Assembly (NCBI GenBank): GCA_003444085.1
Contig: DLVL01000073.1
Location: 4,886 to 12,768 of the forward strand
Source: Kosmotogaceae bacterium
GTDB taxonomy: Bacteria > Thermotogota > Thermotogae > Petrotogales > Kosmotogaceae
Reading direction: 5' to 3'
Length of the DNA stretch: 7,883 nt
Shown: piece by piece, positions 6,652-7,883 of the stretch
How the letters are laid out: every line of letters starts with the position of its first letter
Position numbering within the stretch: position 1 is the stretch's first letter
Notes under the pieces: model-generated
The model's input: only the letters and a program-made list of their open reading frames with translations
Database searches by the model: none
Told to the model about the DNA's origin: nothing
Position numbers and translations under genes: made by a program

Positions 6652-7724
6652 ATGGCTAAATCAATCCTCGTACACCATTCTCTTGCTTATGATTTCCTTA
6701 TGAGCATCTTGAGAATGAACACAAATGAGCTTATGTTCAGAAGACTGGGAAGATTAAGAGCATTCACTGAGATGAAGCCTTCTGGAGATCTAATAGACTA
6801 GACTGAAGAGAGCAGAAGAAAGTTAAGCCTGGATATTCAGGAGAAGCTGGACCTATTCTTTGACCCGGGAACATTCTATGGATTGTGTCTTCTGAGAAAC
6901 ATTGCAAGCGCTCGTCTTGACAACGTGGACGATCTTCTGAAATACATCAGTTCAATGGAAACAAGGGAGTTGATGAAGAGATTTCTTGCCACAGGTTTTG
7001 GGACACTCAAGGTAAATCCCCAGGACGATGAGACGATAGATAAGCTATTGACTGACGATAAAGAATCACTGGTCTTTGCTGTCGATAACATGCCGGTGCC
7101 AGCAAGGCAAAAATTTGTGTTACTGGAAATCCTTTCCGATCCACAACGAGCAAAGGATGATTTTCTGTACTTGCTGGAGTGGTATAAGGAAAACATCTAT
7201 TCAGAGGTATCCCAACTGGCAAAAAGCAAGATAAAAGATACGGAGGAAGACTTCAGAAAGTAGATCGAGAAAGAAGGTCTACATTACATTAAGAGGATCA
7301 GTGTGTCAAGTATGAAGTAGAACCAGAGAAGATAATTCTGGCCCTCAGCTACCATTATGAATTCGCTAAGATAGCCGCTATTGCAGGCGAAACAGAAGAA
7401 GATATATTTGTTTTTGGATAAAGGTTTGCTCAGCTTGCAGATGCTCTGGAAAGAGCAAGAACAATCTCTGCTCCCGTCTTTGGAGCGCTAGCAGACCGTG
7501 TGAGGATGCAAATCACGAGGTTGCTTTCTCAGGGAGAGTTACGGGCACAAGAGCTCCTCTCTACGCTGAGACTTACCAACGCAGCACTTGGTGAAAGCCT
7601 TGAGCAGCTTGTGAGAAGTGGTCTTGTTACAACAGTAAGAAAGACAGATGGCATAACTTACAGGCTGAACAGCGACTATCTACATGTGTCGATTGAACGA
7701 CTTCTCTCTGAATTGGCGACCTGA
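6652..7724 (+). pseudogene. degraded ArsR-family (winged helix) transcriptional regulator gene
   Basis: From ATG 6652 the frame reads 49 codons to TAG 6799, then resumes in the same frame (EESRRKLSLDIQEKLDLFF) to TAG 7261. A one-base loss between 7293 and 7318 moves it into the frame that carries KYEVEPEKIILALSYHYEF. After TAA 7419, where Tyr would fit (FVFG-stop-RFAQLADALE), that frame runs to TGA 7722. Repaired, it would be about 358 residues. The C-terminal part (from about 7476) is a winged helix: GALADRVRMQITRLLSQGEL, then AQELLSTLRLTNAALGESL as the helix-turn-helix, LVRSGLVTTVRKTDG as the wing, and YRLN. This matches the ArsR pattern of a DNA-binding repressor. The long N-terminal region is not recognised. 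Fragments such as 7500-7724 (74 codons) might still be translated. It diverges from the broken membrane gene, a probable former target. Confidence 0.7.
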
Positions 7725-7738
7725 CAGGAGCCATAACG

Positions 7739-7778
7739 AAAAATCGCTTGCCCGATGTATTCTGGCAAGGCAAGCGAT
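7739..7778 (-). terminator. intrinsic terminator of the minus-strand gene at the right edge
   Basis: On the minus strand a perfect 10-bp stem, ATCGCTTGCC (7778-7769) with GGCAAGCGAT (7752-7743), encloses a 16-nt loop and runs into five T (7743-7739). It begins 18 nt after the TGA at 7797. An alternative 6-bp stem, CTTGCC with GGCAAG (7747-7752 and 7764-7769), shares one arm. On the plus strand there is no T-tract, so it acts chiefly for the leftward transcript. Confidence 0.78.
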
Positions 7779-7796
7779 CATAAAGAGCTGGTCGTA

Positions 7797-7883
7797 TCAG
7801 TTGCTACTCTGTTGCAGAAGGGCGAGTTTGTTCCGAATGCCGTCAAGCAGCAGGTAGAATGGCTCATACCCCTGAGAAAACCC
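7797..7883 (-). CDS. C-terminal end of an unidentified minus-strand gene (partial)
   Basis: Reading leftward from the window edge gives 28 codons, with GYEPFYLLLDGIRNKLALLQ as the core, ending in TGA at 7799-7797. The composition looks protein-like, and an intrinsic terminator follows 18 nt later on the same strand, which strongly supports a real gene end. I do not recognise the family; the visible part is amphipathic and helical. The gene converges with the ArsR-like remnant. Confidence 0.6.
   Translation of the reverse strand, partial: GFSQGYEPFYLLLDGIRNKLALLQQSSN

Noticed and set aside
6652..7421. Stop-codon readthrough or recoding of TAG in the ArsR-like gene.
   Set aside because: All four intact genes in the window use TAG as their stop, the third internal stop is TAA, and a frameshift is also needed. 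Decay is simpler.
1..7883. CRISPR array, tRNA/rRNA genes, insertion sequence ends or phage genes.
   Set aside because: I saw no regularly spaced repeats, cloverleaf-like stretches, transposase motifs or terminal inverted repeats with target duplications.

Overview
The window looks like chromosomal DNA from a mesophilic or moderately thermophilic bacterium. The best guess is the Thermotogota, near Mesotoga or Kosmotoga. That guess rests on mid-range GC by eye, heavy AGA/AGG arginine codons, frequent TTG and GTG starts, and strong Shine-Dalgarno sequences. It is inference, not a database result.

Left part (1-5606, all plus strand, intact): a possible last few codons of an upstream gene; a full-length MATE-family multidrug/cation antiporter (187-1590); two tandem, clearly paralogous, exported phospholipase D-like proteins (1717-2892 and 3019-4200), each with a signal peptide and two HKD motifs; and the DNA recombination protein RmuC (4317-5606). 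All four intact genes end in TAG. The two PLD genes are each preceded by a 126-nt gap containing a TGnTATTAT extended -10-like element, so each copy probably carries its own promoter from the duplication. The products fit envelope work (efflux, phospholipid phosphodiester chemistry). RmuC appears to be a neighbour rather than a partner.

Right part (5592-7724, decayed): a minus-strand polytopic membrane protein gene (6393 down to 5592) is split over three reading frames by two single-base losses. Divergent from it across 258 nt is a long ArsR-type winged-helix regulator gene (6652-7724) with three in-frame stops and one frameshift. The intergenic space holds several inverted and direct repeats, a plausible promoter and a good RBS. 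The layout suggests a former regulator/target pair that is being lost.

Right edge: the last 28 codons of a minus-strand gene (7883-7797), followed by a good minus-strand intrinsic terminator (7778-7739) that lies between it and the regulator remnant.

I did not find a convincing undescribed defence or mobile system. The points most worth checking are the duplicated exported PLD pair with an altered first HKD motif, and the co-decaying divergent locus. No tRNA, rRNA, CRISPR array or insertion sequence was seen. The longest gene-free stretch is 6394-6651.
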